A DNA stretch of 64,000 nucleotides from Bifidobacterium callimiconis. GTDB lineage: Bacteria > Actinomycetota > Actinomycetes > Actinomycetales > Bifidobacteriaceae. The stretch is taken from contig NZ_QXGJ01000010.1 of assembly GCF_003952005.1 (NCBI RefSeq), positions 38,810 to 102,809 of the forward strand, written 5' to 3'. Each line of letters begins with the position of its first letter. The stretch's first letter is position 1. The translations under genes were made by a program, and so were the position numbers. Positions 17,432-27,130 of the stretch are shown piece by piece. The notes below the pieces were generated by a model. That model did not search any database and was not told where the DNA came from. It worked only from the letters and a program-made list of their open reading frames with translations.

Positions 17432-18112
17432 CTACTTCTTGTCCACCAGCACCACGTAGGTGGATTCGAGACCGGGTGCCACGGGGGCGTCCACCACGCG
17501 CGGATCGCGGCCCTTGGCACGCAGGATCATCTTCATGCCTTTGTCGATCTCATCCTGCGCGGTACGACCCTTCAACGCCACCAGACGGCCACCGGAACGC
17601 AGCAGCGGCATCGTGAAGCCGGCAAGCTTACGCATGGGCGCCACGGCGCGGCAGGTCACCACGTCAAAGCCCTCACCAGGCTTCTTCGCATCCTCGGCAC
17701 GCGCATGCACGATACGCACATTGCCAAGGTCAAGATCGTGCACGACCTCGCTCAGCCAGTCCACGCGACGCTCCATCGGCTCGATCAGCGACACCGACAC
17801 CTTCGGCAGGCACGCCGCCACAATGATGCCGGGGAATCCGCCGCCACTGCCCACGTCGGCAAGCTGACCGGTGGCGTTCAGGCGTCCCTCGCCGTTCTCG
17901 TCGTCGGGCACGCCCAGCGCGTCAAGAATGAACGGCACCACGGCCGCGGAGTTGAGGATATGCCGCTCCCACAGAATATCCACGTCACGCGGGCCGATCA
18001 GGCCACGCGGCTCCCCCTCACGTTCCAGTTTCTCGTGAAACACCCGCAGCGGGGCCGCCGCGGCGCCCAGCACCTCGTCAATGATCGGCGAACCGTCAAG
18101 CTGATCCGTCAT
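17432..18112 (-). CDS. rsmG: 16S rRNA (guanine527-N7)-methyltransferase RsmG
   Basis: Product of 226 residues with the SAM-binding motif [10 protein letters not shown] (residues 86-95) and the family segment [16 protein letters not shown]. RsmG (GidB) methylates G527 of 16S rRNA. Its place between parA and jag is conserved in bacteria; here an Abi_2 gene separates it from parA. ATG 18112 lies about 65 nt after the jag stop, consistent with a jag-rsmG operon. Confidence 0.95.
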   Translation of the reverse strand: MTDQLDGSPIIDEVLGAAAAPLRVFHEKLEREGEPRGLIGPRDVDILWERHILNSAAVVPFILDALGVPDDENGEGRLNATGQLADVGSGGGFPGIIVAACLPKVSVSLIEPMERRVDWLSEVVHDLDLGNVRIVHARAEDAKKPGEGFDVVTCRAVAPMRKLAGFTMPLLRSGGRLVALKGRTAQDEIDKGMKMILRAKGRDPRVVDAPVAPGLESTYVVLVDKK

Positions 18113-18176
18113 ATGCGCGTACTCTTCGTCCTTGTCGTTATCGTTCCGTCGTTCTTACCACTATCGATTGCGCCGA

Positions 18177-18731
18177 TTACTCCTCGACCTCGTCCACGCC
18201 GTCGTCGGCCACATCGGCATCGACGTCGGCGGCGGTCGCGGAGGCCTTGCGGTACACCGTCACGTAACGGTGCGGCTCCTCGCCGTGGGAACGGGACTTC
18301 AGTCCCTCGTCACGCACCACATCGTGGATGATCTTGCGCTCGAACGAGTTCATCGGATCCAGCGACACCGGCTCTCCGGTCTCGCGCACCTCGTCGATCG
18401 CGTCCAGAGCCATGTCCTTCAGACGCTGACGCTTGCGCTTGAGATAGCCGTCCACGTCGATGATCAGATGCGAGCGCTCGCCGGTCTTCTGCTGCACGGC
18501 CAAACGAGTCAGCTGCTGCAGCGCGTCAACCACCTCACCTTTACGGCCGATCAGATGCTTGATGTCCGTATCGTCGTCGGCCACGATCTGCACCACCGGA
18601 CGGTTATTGCGCACACCCATCTCGATGTCGCCTTCGTAATCGACGATATCCAGCAGGCCCTCGAGGTAATCGGCGGCGATGTCAGCTTCCTCATTGAGCT
18701 GATCGATCGTCTTCTCATCCGTCTGAGACAT
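18177..18731 (-). CDS. jag: Jag/KhpB RNA-binding protein (KH and R3H domains)
   Basis: Product of 184 residues. The N-terminal third is acidic, a KH domain carries GRKG at 62-65 with the helix VVDALQQLTRLAVQ, and an R3H motif R132-x3-H136 lies in the C-terminal part. KhpB proteins bind RNA, often with KhpA, and affect cell division and elongation. The gene normally follows yidC directly; here a 1.6-kb accessory segment intervenes. Confidence 0.94.
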   Translation of the reverse strand: MSQTDEKTIDQLNEEADIAADYLEGLLDIVDYEGDIEMGVRNNRPVVQIVADDDTDIKHLIGRKGEVVDALQQLTRLAVQQKTGERSHLIIDVDGYLKRKRQRLKDMALDAIDEVRETGEPVSLDPMNSFERKIIHDVVRDEGLKSRSHGEEPHRYVTVYRKASATAADVDADVADDGVDEVEE

Positions 18732-18823
18732 TACAACTCCTTAAAAGACACAGTTAAGTGCAAGTCTAATCGCACTCGATTCACGACACCATTCCTCACC
18801 TTACACGGCAGAAGCTACGTAGT

Positions 18824-18882
18824 CGGTAACCGCCGCAACAGAATCGGGAAAAACACCACCGCAACGAAAAAGCGCGGATCGT
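18824..18882. repeat. Direct repeat, left copy, flanking the AlbA_2-type gene
   Basis: CGGTAACCGCCGCAACAGAA, then TCGGGAAAAAC and later GCAACGAAAAAGCGCGGATCGT, recur in the same orientation at 20467-20536. This copy lacks nine bases and retains only one arm of the yidC terminator. Confidence 0.85.
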
Positions 18883-18886
18883 CATG

Positions 18887-20398
18887 TCATTGATGAGACG
18901 ACGGAGATACAGAAAGAACGCGCCATTTGCCGCGTTTATCCGAGCCCTCACGAGCGATGAGTCCGTCTTCTCTCATCATATGGAGCGTCCGCCATACCGT
19001 GGTATAGGATACGTCCAACGCAGTTGCTGCCTGCCGATACGTGAGCGATGGATTTCTGCGGATCAATTCCAAAAGACGCTGTTCCCTCTCTGGAATGCCA
19101 TTTACAGTTTCACTTACAGTTTCATTTACAGTTTCGTCTGAGGTAGATACCTGCTCATTATGGTCATGTACAGTTTCATGTTCATCCCCATCATGAGTCG
19201 GCGCATCGTCTTTGGCAGACGTGCCCTCCACCCAGCGCACGGGAACGAATGCCTCAAATACATCGCCGTCGTCGAGTACGGGATCCTTGCCGGAGTAGGG
19301 CTTTGAATACTTGTACAGATTGCGCATGCCGCTGCCGAGCTCGTCAGCCAGGCCGATGTTGCGGAAGAACTTCGCGATGAACGGATTCTTCGATACCGGC
19401 TTGAAACTCGTGATGGCGAGCTGCCCCTGAAAAATCGCCTTGGAGGCATTTTCTGTATGGATGCCATCGTTGAGGATCAGGAACTTGGCTGGATACGGAC
19501 TAACAAACTCACGATGAATCATCAGGTTCGAGACCAGCTCGCGGATGATGATGTCCCGAGGACTTACGGTCTGATCGCCCTCCAGCATGAACCGGTCGGG
19601 GAGATACCGTTTCGCAAACTCGGAGACCTGCGATTGCGCTTCGATCAGATTCGTAGTCACGATCAGACGGTCGTCATAGCGGTCCAGATTCTCACGCCGT
19701 ACGATCGCGTCGGTACGGTATGCGGGCGCGATACGCGAGATGACCTCATCCTTGCCGAGTAGCATCACGGCGGCGAGGTTGAAGCCCTCCTCACCAGTGT
19801 CGTAGTTCACGCCGTACAGGTCGGCGCTGCGCAACAGCTCCATGTCATCCATCTCGGTCCACGGATGACCAGGTGTCTTCAAAGCGGCCATCTTGCGCAC
19901 GCGAGGCAGCAGATCAAGTCGAAAATCGGACGGTTTCAGATACCGGTATACGCGCTGCTCGCTGAAATGGTTCTGCTTGCGAATGTGCATCTGCGCGATC
20001 TGCGTTTCGCTGGTGATACGTCGATCCACGTCGGCCACGCGGTCGTAGATCACATGCTTGAAACTGACGACAGCCGGTCCGGCCGGAACCCAGACGCGGA
20101 TTACAAGCTTGCCGTCGTATTCGATACGCTCGGTCTCGATAGCCGGCGCGACATTGAAGAGTTTGGGATTCCCGACGACATTCACCAGATTGCGTTCGAT
20201 GGACACAGCCTGACCCTCATTGGCACCTTCGACAGTGCCGTCGTCGAGTACACCAAGAAAGATCGATCCGCCGAACCGGTTGTTGAATGAACATACCGTC
20301 TCGAACACATCCGCCTCAGGTTGGGCACCGCAGCGCTTGAATTCGACCGAGATATTCTCCCCACGATCAAGCACGGCGGCAAGTTCTACAGCATTCAT
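18887..20398 (-). CDS. AlbA_2 (Schlafen-type) ATP-binding domain protein with C-terminal winged helix
   Basis: Product of 503 residues. The N-terminal AlbA_2 domain starts ENISVEFKRCG and includes FNNRFGGSIFLGVLDDG (about residues 15-55). A middle region (LVSNLMIHREF, then IGLADELGSGMRNLYKYSK) matches the C-terminal ATPase-like part of these putative transcriptional regulators. The end (LIRRNPSLTYRQAATALDVS) forms a winged helix. A tandem 12-bp repeat (19100-19135) encodes ETVNETVSETVN in the linker. Start ATG 20398 has GGGGAG upstream. It sits between yidC and jag, normally adjacent, within direct repeats, so it was probably inserted. Function unknown; AlbA_2 genes occur both as regulators and in defence contexts. 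Confidence 0.82.
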   Translation of the reverse strand: MNAVELAAVLDRGENISVEFKRCGAQPEADVFETVCSFNNRFGGSIFLGVLDDGTVEGANEGQAVSIERNLVNVVGNPKLFNVAPAIETERIEYDGKLVIRVWVPAGPAVVSFKHVIYDRVADVDRRITSETQIAQMHIRKQNHFSEQRVYRYLKPSDFRLDLLPRVRKMAALKTPGHPWTEMDDMELLRSADLYGVNYDTGEEGFNLAAVMLLGKDEVISRIAPAYRTDAIVRRENLDRYDDRLIVTTNLIEAQSQVSEFAKRYLPDRFMLEGDQTVSPRDIIIRELVSNLMIHREFVSPYPAKFLILNDGIHTENASKAIFQGQLAITSFKPVSKNPFIAKFFRNIGLADELGSGMRNLYKYSKPYSGKDPVLDDGDVFEAFVPVRWVEGTSAKDDAPTHDGDEHETVHDHNEQVSTSDETVNETVSETVNGIPEREQRLLELIRRNPSLTYRQAATALDVSYTTVWRTLHMMREDGLIAREGSDKRGKWRVLSVSPSSHQ

Positions 20399-20466
20399 GG
20401 CGTCTCCCCGAGTTGTCTGTTCGTTCAGTGTATCGCAGGGGACTTCAAGCAAATGGGGATCATATC

Positions 20467-20536
20467 CGGTAACCGCCGCAACAGAAATCGGGAAAACGCC
20501 GTCGCAACGAACCGCAACGAAAAAAGCGCGGATCGT
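20467..20536. repeat. Direct repeat, right copy, flanking the AlbA_2-type gene
   Basis: Second copy of the repeat at 18824-18882, with an extra CGAACCGCAA-type duplication. It merges with the yidC terminator hairpin, indicating this is the original location and the left copy the derived one. Confidence 0.85.
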
Positions 20537-20558
20537 GCGTTTCACACGATCCGCGCTT
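20519..20558 (-). terminator. Rho-independent terminator of the yidC operon
   Basis: On the minus strand, arms AAGCGCGGATCGTG and CACGATCCGCGCTT (14 bp, perfect) around TGAAACG are followed by TTTTCG. It lies 86 bp after the yidC stop and would separate yidC from the inserted gene and jag. Confidence 0.88.
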
Positions 20559-20643
20559 CTGCGAATCTCAGCCGGTCGGCCGGCGTCAATCACGACCGTC
20601 CGCCGTGCTGCGCCACAACAGTGACGCGCCGCCGAGCGATGCG

Positions 20644-21681
20644 CTACTTCTTGCGCTTGCTCTTCGGCTGGCTCTTCTTGCGGCTGGGCTGCTGACGCTG
20701 ATGGCCCTTCTCGGCGCGCTCGGCCTCGGCGGCCTTGGCCTTGGCGAGCTCCTCCTCCTCGATCGTCGGCAGGCCCTCGCGCTCGCGGCGACGCACCTCG
20801 CGGGCACGCACGCGCTTGGCACGGGTCTCGGCGGCCGGGGAACCCGGCGTAGGCATGTGCTCCACCTGCACGATGGTCTGGGCCAGCGTCCAGATGTTGT
20901 TGGTCAGCCAGTACACGAGCACGGCGAACGGGAAGGCGATGCCGGAGAAGATGTACATGACCGGGAAGATGAACGCCATCGAACGCTGCATGTTGTACTG
21001 CTGGCCCTGCATGGACTCACGCGGCAGGTTGCGGCGCAGGTTGTAGTACTGCGACAGGAACATGGTCAGACACATCAGGGCGATGAACACGCCAACGGTG
21101 ATCTTGCCGCTGCCGCTGGCCGTGCCGAACATGTCGGCCAGGCTCACGTTGAACACGTGCGTGGCCTCGATGTCCTTCGCCACGTCCACGGTGAACGCGC
21201 CGTACGGGTCCTTCACGCCGCGGGCGATGTAGCTTACGGAGGACAGCACGTAGAACATGGTCATGAACACCGGGGACTGGATCAGCGCGGGCACGCAGGA
21301 GCCCATCGGGTTCGCGCCGGTGTCGGAGTAGAGCTTCATCGTCTCGCGGTTCATGGCCTCGCGGCTGGCGGGATCGGTCTTGCCCTTGTACTTGTCCTGG
21401 ATGTGCTTCAGCTTGGGCTGCAGGGCCTGCATCTTGCGCATCGAGTTCATCTGCTTGACGAACAGCGGCAGGATGCACAGACGCACGAACACCACCAGCA
21501 GCACGATCGACAGCACCCAGGCGATGCCGGGGCCATCCTGGAAGCCGATGAACGTCAGTGCCTTATGGAAGATGTTCAGCAGGTGCGTCATCAACCATTC
21601 GATGGGATACAGGATCTTGTAGAAGAACGCGAAGAAACTGGAATTGTCCAGATAGAACACGTTCTGATTCATCGGTGTCAC
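20644..21681 (-). CDS. yidC: Membrane protein insertase YidC/OxaI
   Basis: Product of 345 residues with the Gram-positive YidC/Oxa1 layout: an N-terminal hydrophobic segment, the first core helix (GIAWVLSIVLLVVFVRLCIL) with the groove arginine, a cytoplasmic helical hairpin (KQMNSMRKMQALQPKLKHI), three more core helices and a Lys-rich tail ending RKKSQPKSKRKK that can contact ribosomes. It inserts membrane proteins with or without SecYEG. GTG 21681 was chosen: AGGAGG is 7 nt upstream and the codon overlaps the yidD stop (GTGA), implying translational coupling. Confidence 0.95.
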   Translation of the reverse strand: MTPMNQNVFYLDNSSFFAFFYKILYPIEWLMTHLLNIFHKALTFIGFQDGPGIAWVLSIVLLVVFVRLCILPLFVKQMNSMRKMQALQPKLKHIQDKYKGKTDPASREAMNRETMKLYSDTGANPMGSCVPALIQSPVFMTMFYVLSSVSYIARGVKDPYGAFTVDVAKDIEATHVFNVSLADMFGTASGSGKITVGVFIALMCLTMFLSQYYNLRRNLPRESMQGQQYNMQRSMAFIFPVMYIFSGIAFPFAVLVYWLTNNIWTLAQTIVQVEHMPTPGSPAAETRAKRVRAREVRRREREGLPTIEEEELAKAKAAEAERAEKGHQRQQPSRKKSQPKSKRKK

Positions 21682-22139
21682 GGGATTGCCTCCTCGGGTT
21701 TTGGCACGATGGGATCAATGGATCGTTGGGATCGTTGACTTGATGATGGTGTTGCGGCGTGTGGGATGTCCGACTTATTGTCCGACTGACCGGTGAGGAT
21801 CGTTGCCGGCGTGCGGTCCGGTTCGACGACCGGCCCGGAGTCCGTTTCGTAGCCGAGCGGCGTGAGCCGCGGTTCCTCGTGGGCCTTGGACCAGCGGAAT
21901 CGGTAGAAGATCGAAAATCGTTGGGGAACGTCGTCGATGCCGCCGCGGCTCCACGGCCTGCACCGCATAAGCCGCAGTATGGCCAGGATGGTGCCGCGGA
22001 TCGCGCCGAACTGCTGTATCGCGGTCATTGCGTATCGCGAACAGGACGGATAATACTTGCAGCAGGGGCCGAACAGCGGCGATATTCTACGCTGATACCA
22101 GCGGATCGCCAGCATCATTCCCCGTACCGCAGGATTCAT
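21678..22139 (-). CDS. yidD: Membrane protein insertion efficiency factor YidD
   Basis: Product of 153 residues. The conserved core (RWYQRRISPLFGPCCKYYPS followed by CSRYA) with its cysteines covers residues 12-40, and the family-typical RLMRCRPWSRGGIDDVP follows. A C-terminal extension of about 70 polar residues is unusual compared with the 70-100-residue norm. YidD assists YidC-dependent insertion. It starts 2 nt after the rnpA stop and its stop overlaps the yidC start. Confidence 0.93.
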   Translation of the reverse strand: MNPAVRGMMLAIRWYQRRISPLFGPCCKYYPSCSRYAMTAIQQFGAIRGTILAILRLMRCRPWSRGGIDDVPQRFSIFYRFRWSKAHEEPRLTPLGYETDSGPVVEPDRTPATILTGQSDNKSDIPHAATPSSSQRSQRSIDPIVPKPEEAIP

Positions 22140-22141
22140 GA

Positions 22142-22735
22142 TCAGGCCTGTACTGTCCGACCACCTGAAGTCGGATTCGCCGCTTCAGGTGCCAACGAAG
22201 TCGTCGTCTGATCACCGTCTGCAGGAACATCGTTCAGCGTGTGCGATTCGGTGGAATCAGCCACCGTTTGCTTCGAAGAACCGGTCTGCATCGTAGACCG
22301 CCTCTCCTCCTCATTCTTACCGGCTGCGTTCTCAGCTCCGCCCGACTTCTCGCTCTGCTTCCGCGACCGTACCAGAACACGATCGAACAGTTTGGCCGCC
22401 TGTTCGTCAAGCGACGAGAACTCCGCATGCGCGGCACTCGGCTTGGCCCGAATCACCACGTCGCAGTGCGGCGGAAGTAGATTTTCGTATCGTTTCGCCA
22501 GTACGCGCAGACGGCGCTTCACCCGATTACGGGTGACCGCCTTGCCCACCGCTTTGGATACGGCAAGACCGAGCCTGCGTCCCGATGGGGATGGGCCGGT
22601 GTCCTTGCCGTCGCTGCCGCCGTCGCCAGCGTTAGGTGCGCAAACAAGAAAATGGACCACAAGATCCTTACTGGATACTTTGGTCCTTTTCTTCAACACC
22701 CCAACGAAGTCGCGGTGGCTTTTCAGCCGTTCCAC
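22142..22735 (-). CDS. rnpA: Ribonuclease P protein component
   Basis: Product of 197 residues. The RnpA core spans residues 1-125 with the basic RNA-binding motif [14 protein letters not shown] (67-80). It binds the M1 RNA and matures tRNA 5' ends. A disordered tail of about 70 residues (rich in Glu, Ser, Thr) makes it much longer than the usual 110-130 residues. The GTG start at 22735 gives [10 protein letters not shown], the standard beginning. It follows rpmH on the same strand, the typical cotranscribed order. Confidence 0.94.
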   Translation of the reverse strand: MERLKSHRDFVGVLKKRTKVSSKDLVVHFLVCAPNAGDGGSDGKDTGPSPSGRRLGLAVSKAVGKAVTRNRVKRRLRVLAKRYENLLPPHCDVVIRAKPSAAHAEFSSLDEQAAKLFDRVLVRSRKQSEKSGGAENAAGKNEEERRSTMQTGSSKQTVADSTESHTLNDVPADGDQTTTSLAPEAANPTSGGRTVQA

Positions 22736-22774
22736 TTGGGTCCCGACGTGCCTTTGCGTTAATCAGTACGCGAA

Positions 22775-22909
22775 TCAGGCGGACAGAACCTTGCGGCCCT
22801 TGGCGCGACGACGGTTGATCAGGGCGCGGCCGGAACGAGTGCGCATGCGGGCACGGAAACCGTGCTTCATGTGACGACGACGGTTGTTGGGCTGGAAAGT
22901 CCTCTTCAT
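22775..22909 (-). CDS. rpmH: 50S ribosomal protein L34
   Basis: A 44-residue protein beginning [19 protein letters not shown] and ending [12 protein letters not shown], full length for L34. It is a small basic protein of the large ribosomal subunit. A GGGAGCATAACT leader provides the ribosome site. First gene of the rpmH-rnpA-yidD-yidC transcript, divergent from dnaA. Confidence 0.97.
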   Translation of the reverse strand: MKRTFQPNNRRRHMKHGFRARMRTRSGRALINRRRAKGRKVLSA

Positions 22910-23126
22910 AGTTATGCTCCCGGTTTTGGCCATGCGAAGGCATGGCTATCTCAATGAGTCAATCTTCTCCAAGATACAAGGACCAGTGGTCCGAGTCAAA
23001 CCAGAAGGAGGGATTACAGCAACCGGACTCGCCGACTTCCACGGGATCTTCACATAGTTTCTGGTATAAGAGGCCGTTCCCTATCGGCAAGCTGCATTCG
23101 GGGAAGTCGAGCTCGCCGGGTGTCGC

Positions 23127-23257
23127 CCTCCCCTCAGTCTGCCTTTGGCAACCAGCTCCCCTCCCCAGGAGGGGAGCCACTGGTGTTTATGCTCCAACCC
23201 CTTAGGCTCCCCTCGATGGCGAGGGGAGCTGTCGGCGCCAGCCGACTGAGGGGAGCT
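23127..23257. repeat. Dispersed CCCTCAGTC...GACTGAGGG element, rpmH-dnaA gap
   Basis: Two inverted modules: CTCCCCTCAGTCTGCCT with CCAGCTCCCCTCC, and in the opposite sense GGGGAGCTGTC with GCCGACTGAGGGGAG. Arms GAGGGGAGC pair within and between modules. The same element recurs at many intergenic sites of this window. It lies between the rpmH promoter and the DnaA boxes; the remainder of 22910-23374 has no gene. Confidence 0.8.
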
Positions 23258-23374
23258 AAGCCCGATCTCCGCAAAGATCCTAATCATGCAGTACGCAACT
23301 GTCTCTCTTGAAAAAGGAGTCCCTCTGAGCCCCCTCTCCCGCCTCATACGAAGCGCGAATTCAGGCCTCGCAAG

Positions 23375-23608
23375 TTATGCACATTTATCCACAATCATCC
23401 ACATACAAGGCTGTGGATAACTTAAGTCCACGCTGAAGATCGTTGCAATTCCGCGGTTCTTGCGCCAAAAGTTATCCACATTTTGGCCTATATTTATCCA
23501 CAAACGACACAAATGTTATTCACAATCCAGTATTTTCAACACGCGTGCCTGTGGATAACTTTGCAGGAAGGGCGTATAAAAGTATATCTGCAACGTATAT
23601 GTGGATAA
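23375..23608. other. DnaA-box cluster upstream of dnaA
   Basis: Perfect boxes at 23385-23393, 23472-23480 and 23494-23502 (TTATCCACA) and at 23412-23420, 23550-23558 and 23600-23608 (TGTGGATAA), plus one-mismatch copies at 23375, 23395 and 23516. They cover the dnaA promoter, so autoregulation by DnaA and a role in origin architecture are both likely. Confidence 0.9.
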
Positions 23609-23650
23609 CTATCCGAACAACGGATTATGACGACCATGAAGGAGGAGGCC

Positions 23651-25378
23651 ATGAGCTCGGACACCGCGACGCCGGCCGAGGATGCACAACGCATCTGGAC
23701 GATCGCCTGCAGCAGCCTTCGTCATGACGATACGCTTACTCCTCGCGACATGAGCTGCGTCGAGGATATCACGCCCGTCAGCGTTTTCGACTCCATGATC
23801 GTGCTGAATGCGTCCAACGAAATCACTCGTCTGACCATTGAAAACAAAGAGGCGGTACTCCGCGCACTGCAGGCGGCGAATGGCGGCGAACCGCTGGTTC
23901 CGCTGATCAAGATCGTGCCGCCGGCGTCGGCTTCCAAGAACGCCAGGTCCGCGTCCCGGACCACGGCAAAGCAGAATGAGACCAGTGCCGATACGGCACG
24001 TACCGCTACTGCCGCGGAACGTGCGGGCAGTGCAAAGGGCCCGGACGGGGCGACGTCGGCATCTTCGTCTTCGTCCTCCACGGCAAAGGCCGCCGTCACG
24101 GATCGGGACGTGCGCAAGGGTCTTCGCGACCTGCCATCGCCCGACCTTCCCGCATCCGCAAAACCAGCCAAACCGCGTGCAAGTTTTACGCCGATGCCGG
24201 GTTCCGGCCGGTTCGTGCAGGAGAAGCTCGACGATTTCGCCGACGTGCCGACCAAGGATCAGCTTGAGCGAACGATTGCAGTTCCGGGCGTTCCCGCGGG
24301 TGGAGCCAAGGTCGCCCGTGACGAGGAGACGCATCTTAATCGCAATGCCACGTTCGAGACGTTCGTGCCCGGCGACTCCAACCGCTTCGCGCGTGCGGTG
24401 TCGTTGGCCGTGGCCGAGGCACCTGGTCTGTCGTTCAACCCGCTGTGTATCTACGGCGGATCCGGCCTGGGCAAGACCCATCTGCTCAACGCGATCGGCA
24501 ACTACGCGCTGAGCGAGAACCCCAAGCTCAAGGTGCGGTACGTCAACTCGGAGGAGTTCACCAACGAGTTCATCGAATCCCTGCAGGGAGAGGCCCAGAC
24601 GAACGGTCTGATCGCCGAGTTCAACCGCCGCTACCGTGAGGTGGACGTGCTGCTGATCGACGATATCCAGTTCCTCGGCGGCAAGGAGGCGACGCTCGAG
24701 CAGTTCTTCCACACGTTCAACGCGCTGCACGACGCCAACAAGCAGATCGTGATCGCCTCCGACGTGGCACCGAAGAATCTCAAGGGCTTCGAACAGCGTC
24801 TGATCTCGCGCTTCGACTCCGGACTGTCGGTGGACGTCAAGCCGCCGGACCGCGAGACCCGTATTGCAATCCTTCGCATGAAGGCGCAGATCTCCAACCT
24901 CGAAATACCGAACGACGTGCTCGATCTGATCGCCGAACAGGTGACCGACAACATCCGTGAGCTCGAGGGCGCACTGACCCGAGTCACCGCCATGGCCAGC
25001 CTTAACAACCAGCCAATCACGCGGTTGCTGGCCGAGCAGACGCTGCAGGACTTCTTCACCACCGAAGTAGAGATCAAGCCCACCGACATCATCACGCAGG
25101 TGGCCCAGTACTTCCAGCTCACGTTCGACGACCTGGTGGGGCCATGGCGTGCCAAGAACGTGGCGCTGGCGCGGCAGATCGCCATGTACATGACCCGCGA
25201 GCTGACCAGTCTGTCTCTGGTGGACATCGGCGAGATCTTCGGCGGCCGTGACCATTCCACGGTGATGCACGCCTACAAGAAGATCCAGTCCGGTATGGCG
25301 CAGAAGCGTGAGGTCTACAACTACGTGAACGAACTGACTGGGCGGATCAAGCGGCACAGCAATCCGGGAATGGGGTGA
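23651..25378 (+). CDS. dnaA: Chromosomal replication initiator DnaA
   Basis: Product of 575 residues. Domain I covers about 1-95, a long variable linker (domain II, rich in Ala/Ser/Thr) about 95-215, and the AAA+ domain III carries Walker [10 protein letters not shown] near residue 269 and Walker B LLIDDIQF. Domain IV ends with the DnaA signature around [16 protein letters not shown]. It binds TTATCCACA boxes on both sides of the gene and opens oriC. ATG 23651 is preceded by AAGGAGGAGG at ideal spacing, better than the ATG codons at 23627 and 23636. Confidence 0.98.
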   Translation: MSSDTATPAEDAQRIWTIACSSLRHDDTLTPRDMSCVEDITPVSVFDSMIVLNASNEITRLTIENKEAVLRALQAANGGEPLVPLIKIVPPASASKNARSASRTTAKQNETSADTARTATAAERAGSAKGPDGATSASSSSSSTAKAAVTDRDVRKGLRDLPSPDLPASAKPAKPRASFTPMPGSGRFVQEKLDDFADVPTKDQLERTIAVPGVPAGGAKVARDEETHLNRNATFETFVPGDSNRFARAVSLAVAEAPGLSFNPLCIYGGSGLGKTHLLNAIGNYALSENPKLKVRYVNSEEFTNEFIESLQGEAQTNGLIAEFNRRYREVDVLLIDDIQFLGGKEATLEQFFHTFNALHDANKQIVIASDVAPKNLKGFEQRLISRFDSGLSVDVKPPDRETRIAILRMKAQISNLEIPNDVLDLIAEQVTDNIRELEGALTRVTAMASLNNQPITRLLAEQTLQDFFTTEVEIKPTDIITQVAQYFQLTFDDLVGPWRAKNVALARQIAMYMTRELTSLSLVDIGEIFGGRDHSTVMHAYKKIQSGMAQKREVYNYVNELTGRIKRHSNPGMG

Positions 25379-25461
25379 TTTTAGGACTAACGCGCGGCCG
25401 TGGTCTGGAAAAGAAGGCCAGCGAAACGGATGATGAAAGAGAACGGCGGCAGCCTCACGGG

Positions 25462-25805
25462 TTATCCACATTTTCGAGGTTTCGTCGCCGTCCAACACGC
25501 CGGTGGATTCCCGAAATCCCGGAAGTTATCCACATAGTTATCCACTTCATCGGCGAAAGCCCGTGGATAACACTCGATTTTCCTGTGGAAAACCTGCGGA
25601 TAAGCCGTTGATAAGTAGCTCCAAAATGTTGAAAAATCAAGGGGTCCCACGCAACTGTGGATAACCTAGGCACTTATCCACATCCCGTGCGAAAGTTATC
25701 CACATTTTTCGAAGGCGACGAGGGCAAACAACAGTAAGGACCGATCGAGTTATCCACATTATCCACAGGGCTTATTATTACGATTACTTGTTTATGTTCT
25801 TAGGA
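25462..25805. other. oriC: Replication origin oriC (DnaA boxes plus A+T-rich segment)
   Basis: The dnaA-dnaN gap carries perfect boxes at 25462-25470, 25526-25534, 25656-25664 (reverse), 25674-25682, 25696-25704, 25750-25758 and 25759-25767, and near-matches at 25538, 25562 and 25595. The last two perfect boxes abut directly and are followed by an A+T-rich stretch (25771-25805) suited to initial unwinding. Box density is highest here, so this is the best candidate for the active origin. Confidence 0.93.
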
Positions 25806-25920
25806 TGACCACAATCATCATAAGCAGACCTTGCCTTTGGGGATAACTCGCCAACCGCAAAGGTAGAATTGGGTTCATCAAGTTTTACTGTTCACCAACA
25901 CGTTAGGGATAAGAATTCTT

Positions 25921-27045
25921 ATGAAGGCAGAAGTCAACTCCGCGTCCCTCGCCGATGCAGTCGCATGGACCTCACGCGTGATTCCGGCACGCCCCGCAAC
26001 CCCGATCCTCTCCGGCGTCAAGCTGGAGGCGATCGACGGAACACTGCAGCTTTCAGCATTCGACTATGAGGTCTCCGCTCGTCATCACATTGAGGCAGGC
26101 ATAGATGAGCCGGGAACGGCAGTGGTGCTGGGCAAGCTGCTCGCCGACATCGCCAAGAGCCTGCCGGCCGAGAAGGCATATCTGAGCACTGAAGGTTCCA
26201 AGCTGACCGTGACGTCCGGAAAATCGTCGTTCTCGCTGCAGCTTATGCCTGAAACCGAGTACCCGGATCTGCCGATCGTTCCGGCCAAGCTGGGAGAGGT
26301 TGATGCCGACGTTTTCGGTCATGCGATCACCCAGGCGTCGGTGGCTGTGGCCCGCGAGGAGAACCGTCCGGTGCTGACCGGCGTGAAGATGCAGTTCACG
26401 GGCGACCGCGTGGTGATGACCGCGACCGATCGCTTCCGTCTGTCCCGCGCCAGCTTCACCTGGACTCCGCAGGATCCCGAGCTCGACACGGTGGCGCTGG
26501 TGCGTGGTTCGCTGCTGCGCGATGTGGCGCGATCCCTTGATACGAGCCAGAATGTGGTGCTTGACTTCGATCAGGAGAAGCAGTCGCTGATGGGCTTCGA
26601 GAACGCCGGTCGCGTGTCCACCGCGCAGCTGATCGATGGCGAGTTCCCGGCGGTCGACCGTCTGTTCGCCGACGAGTACCCGATTCATGCGGTGCTCAAC
26701 CGCGGCGATCTGATCGATGCGATCCGCCGAGTGTCCCTGGTCGCCGAACGCAACGCCCCGATTCGCATGGTGTTCGCCGGCGACGAGGTGGTGCTCTCCG
26801 CCGGTGCCGCCGACGAGTCCCAGGCCACCGAGTCGCTGGCCGTGGACATGGACGGCGAGGAGATCACCGTGGCGTTCAACCCGAGCTACTTGGTTGACGG
26901 CCTGTCCGCGATCTCAGAACCGTACGTGCGCATGAAGATGACCACCGCCGTGAAGGCCGTGGAGTTCAACGGGCAGAAGGAGGCCGACGGCGAGGAGTCG
27001 CTCGACTACCGCTATCTGCTTGTGCCAATGCGCTTCACCGACTGA
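25921..27045 (+). CDS. dnaN: DNA polymerase III beta subunit (sliding clamp)
   Basis: Product of 374 residues, the usual clamp length, with three repeated beta-clamp domains. Recognisable segments are the N-terminal MKAEVNSASLADAVAWTSRV and the C-terminal YRYLLVPMRFTD. The dimeric ring tethers polymerase III and repair enzymes to DNA. It lies directly right of oriC, before recF, as in most bacteria. Confidence 0.97.
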   Translation: MKAEVNSASLADAVAWTSRVIPARPATPILSGVKLEAIDGTLQLSAFDYEVSARHHIEAGIDEPGTAVVLGKLLADIAKSLPAEKAYLSTEGSKLTVTSGKSSFSLQLMPETEYPDLPIVPAKLGEVDADVFGHAITQASVAVAREENRPVLTGVKMQFTGDRVVMTATDRFRLSRASFTWTPQDPELDTVALVRGSLLRDVARSLDTSQNVVLDFDQEKQSLMGFENAGRVSTAQLIDGEFPAVDRLFADEYPIHAVLNRGDLIDAIRRVSLVAERNAPIRMVFAGDEVVLSAGAADESQATESLAVDMDGEEITVAFNPSYLVDGLSAISEPYVRMKMTTAVKAVEFNGQKEADGEESLDYRYLLVPMRFTD

Positions 27046-27130
27046 TCGATTCCGCTTCGTTGGGTGTGACATGTAACATCGCGTCGCACCCAACCAAACC
27101 AACCAAATTTCGAAAAAGGTAACATTTTTC

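Noticed and set aside
22950..23350. Short open frames of about 60-90 codons between rpmH and dnaA
   Set aside because: They are translations of the dispersed hairpin element and lack independent coding evidence.
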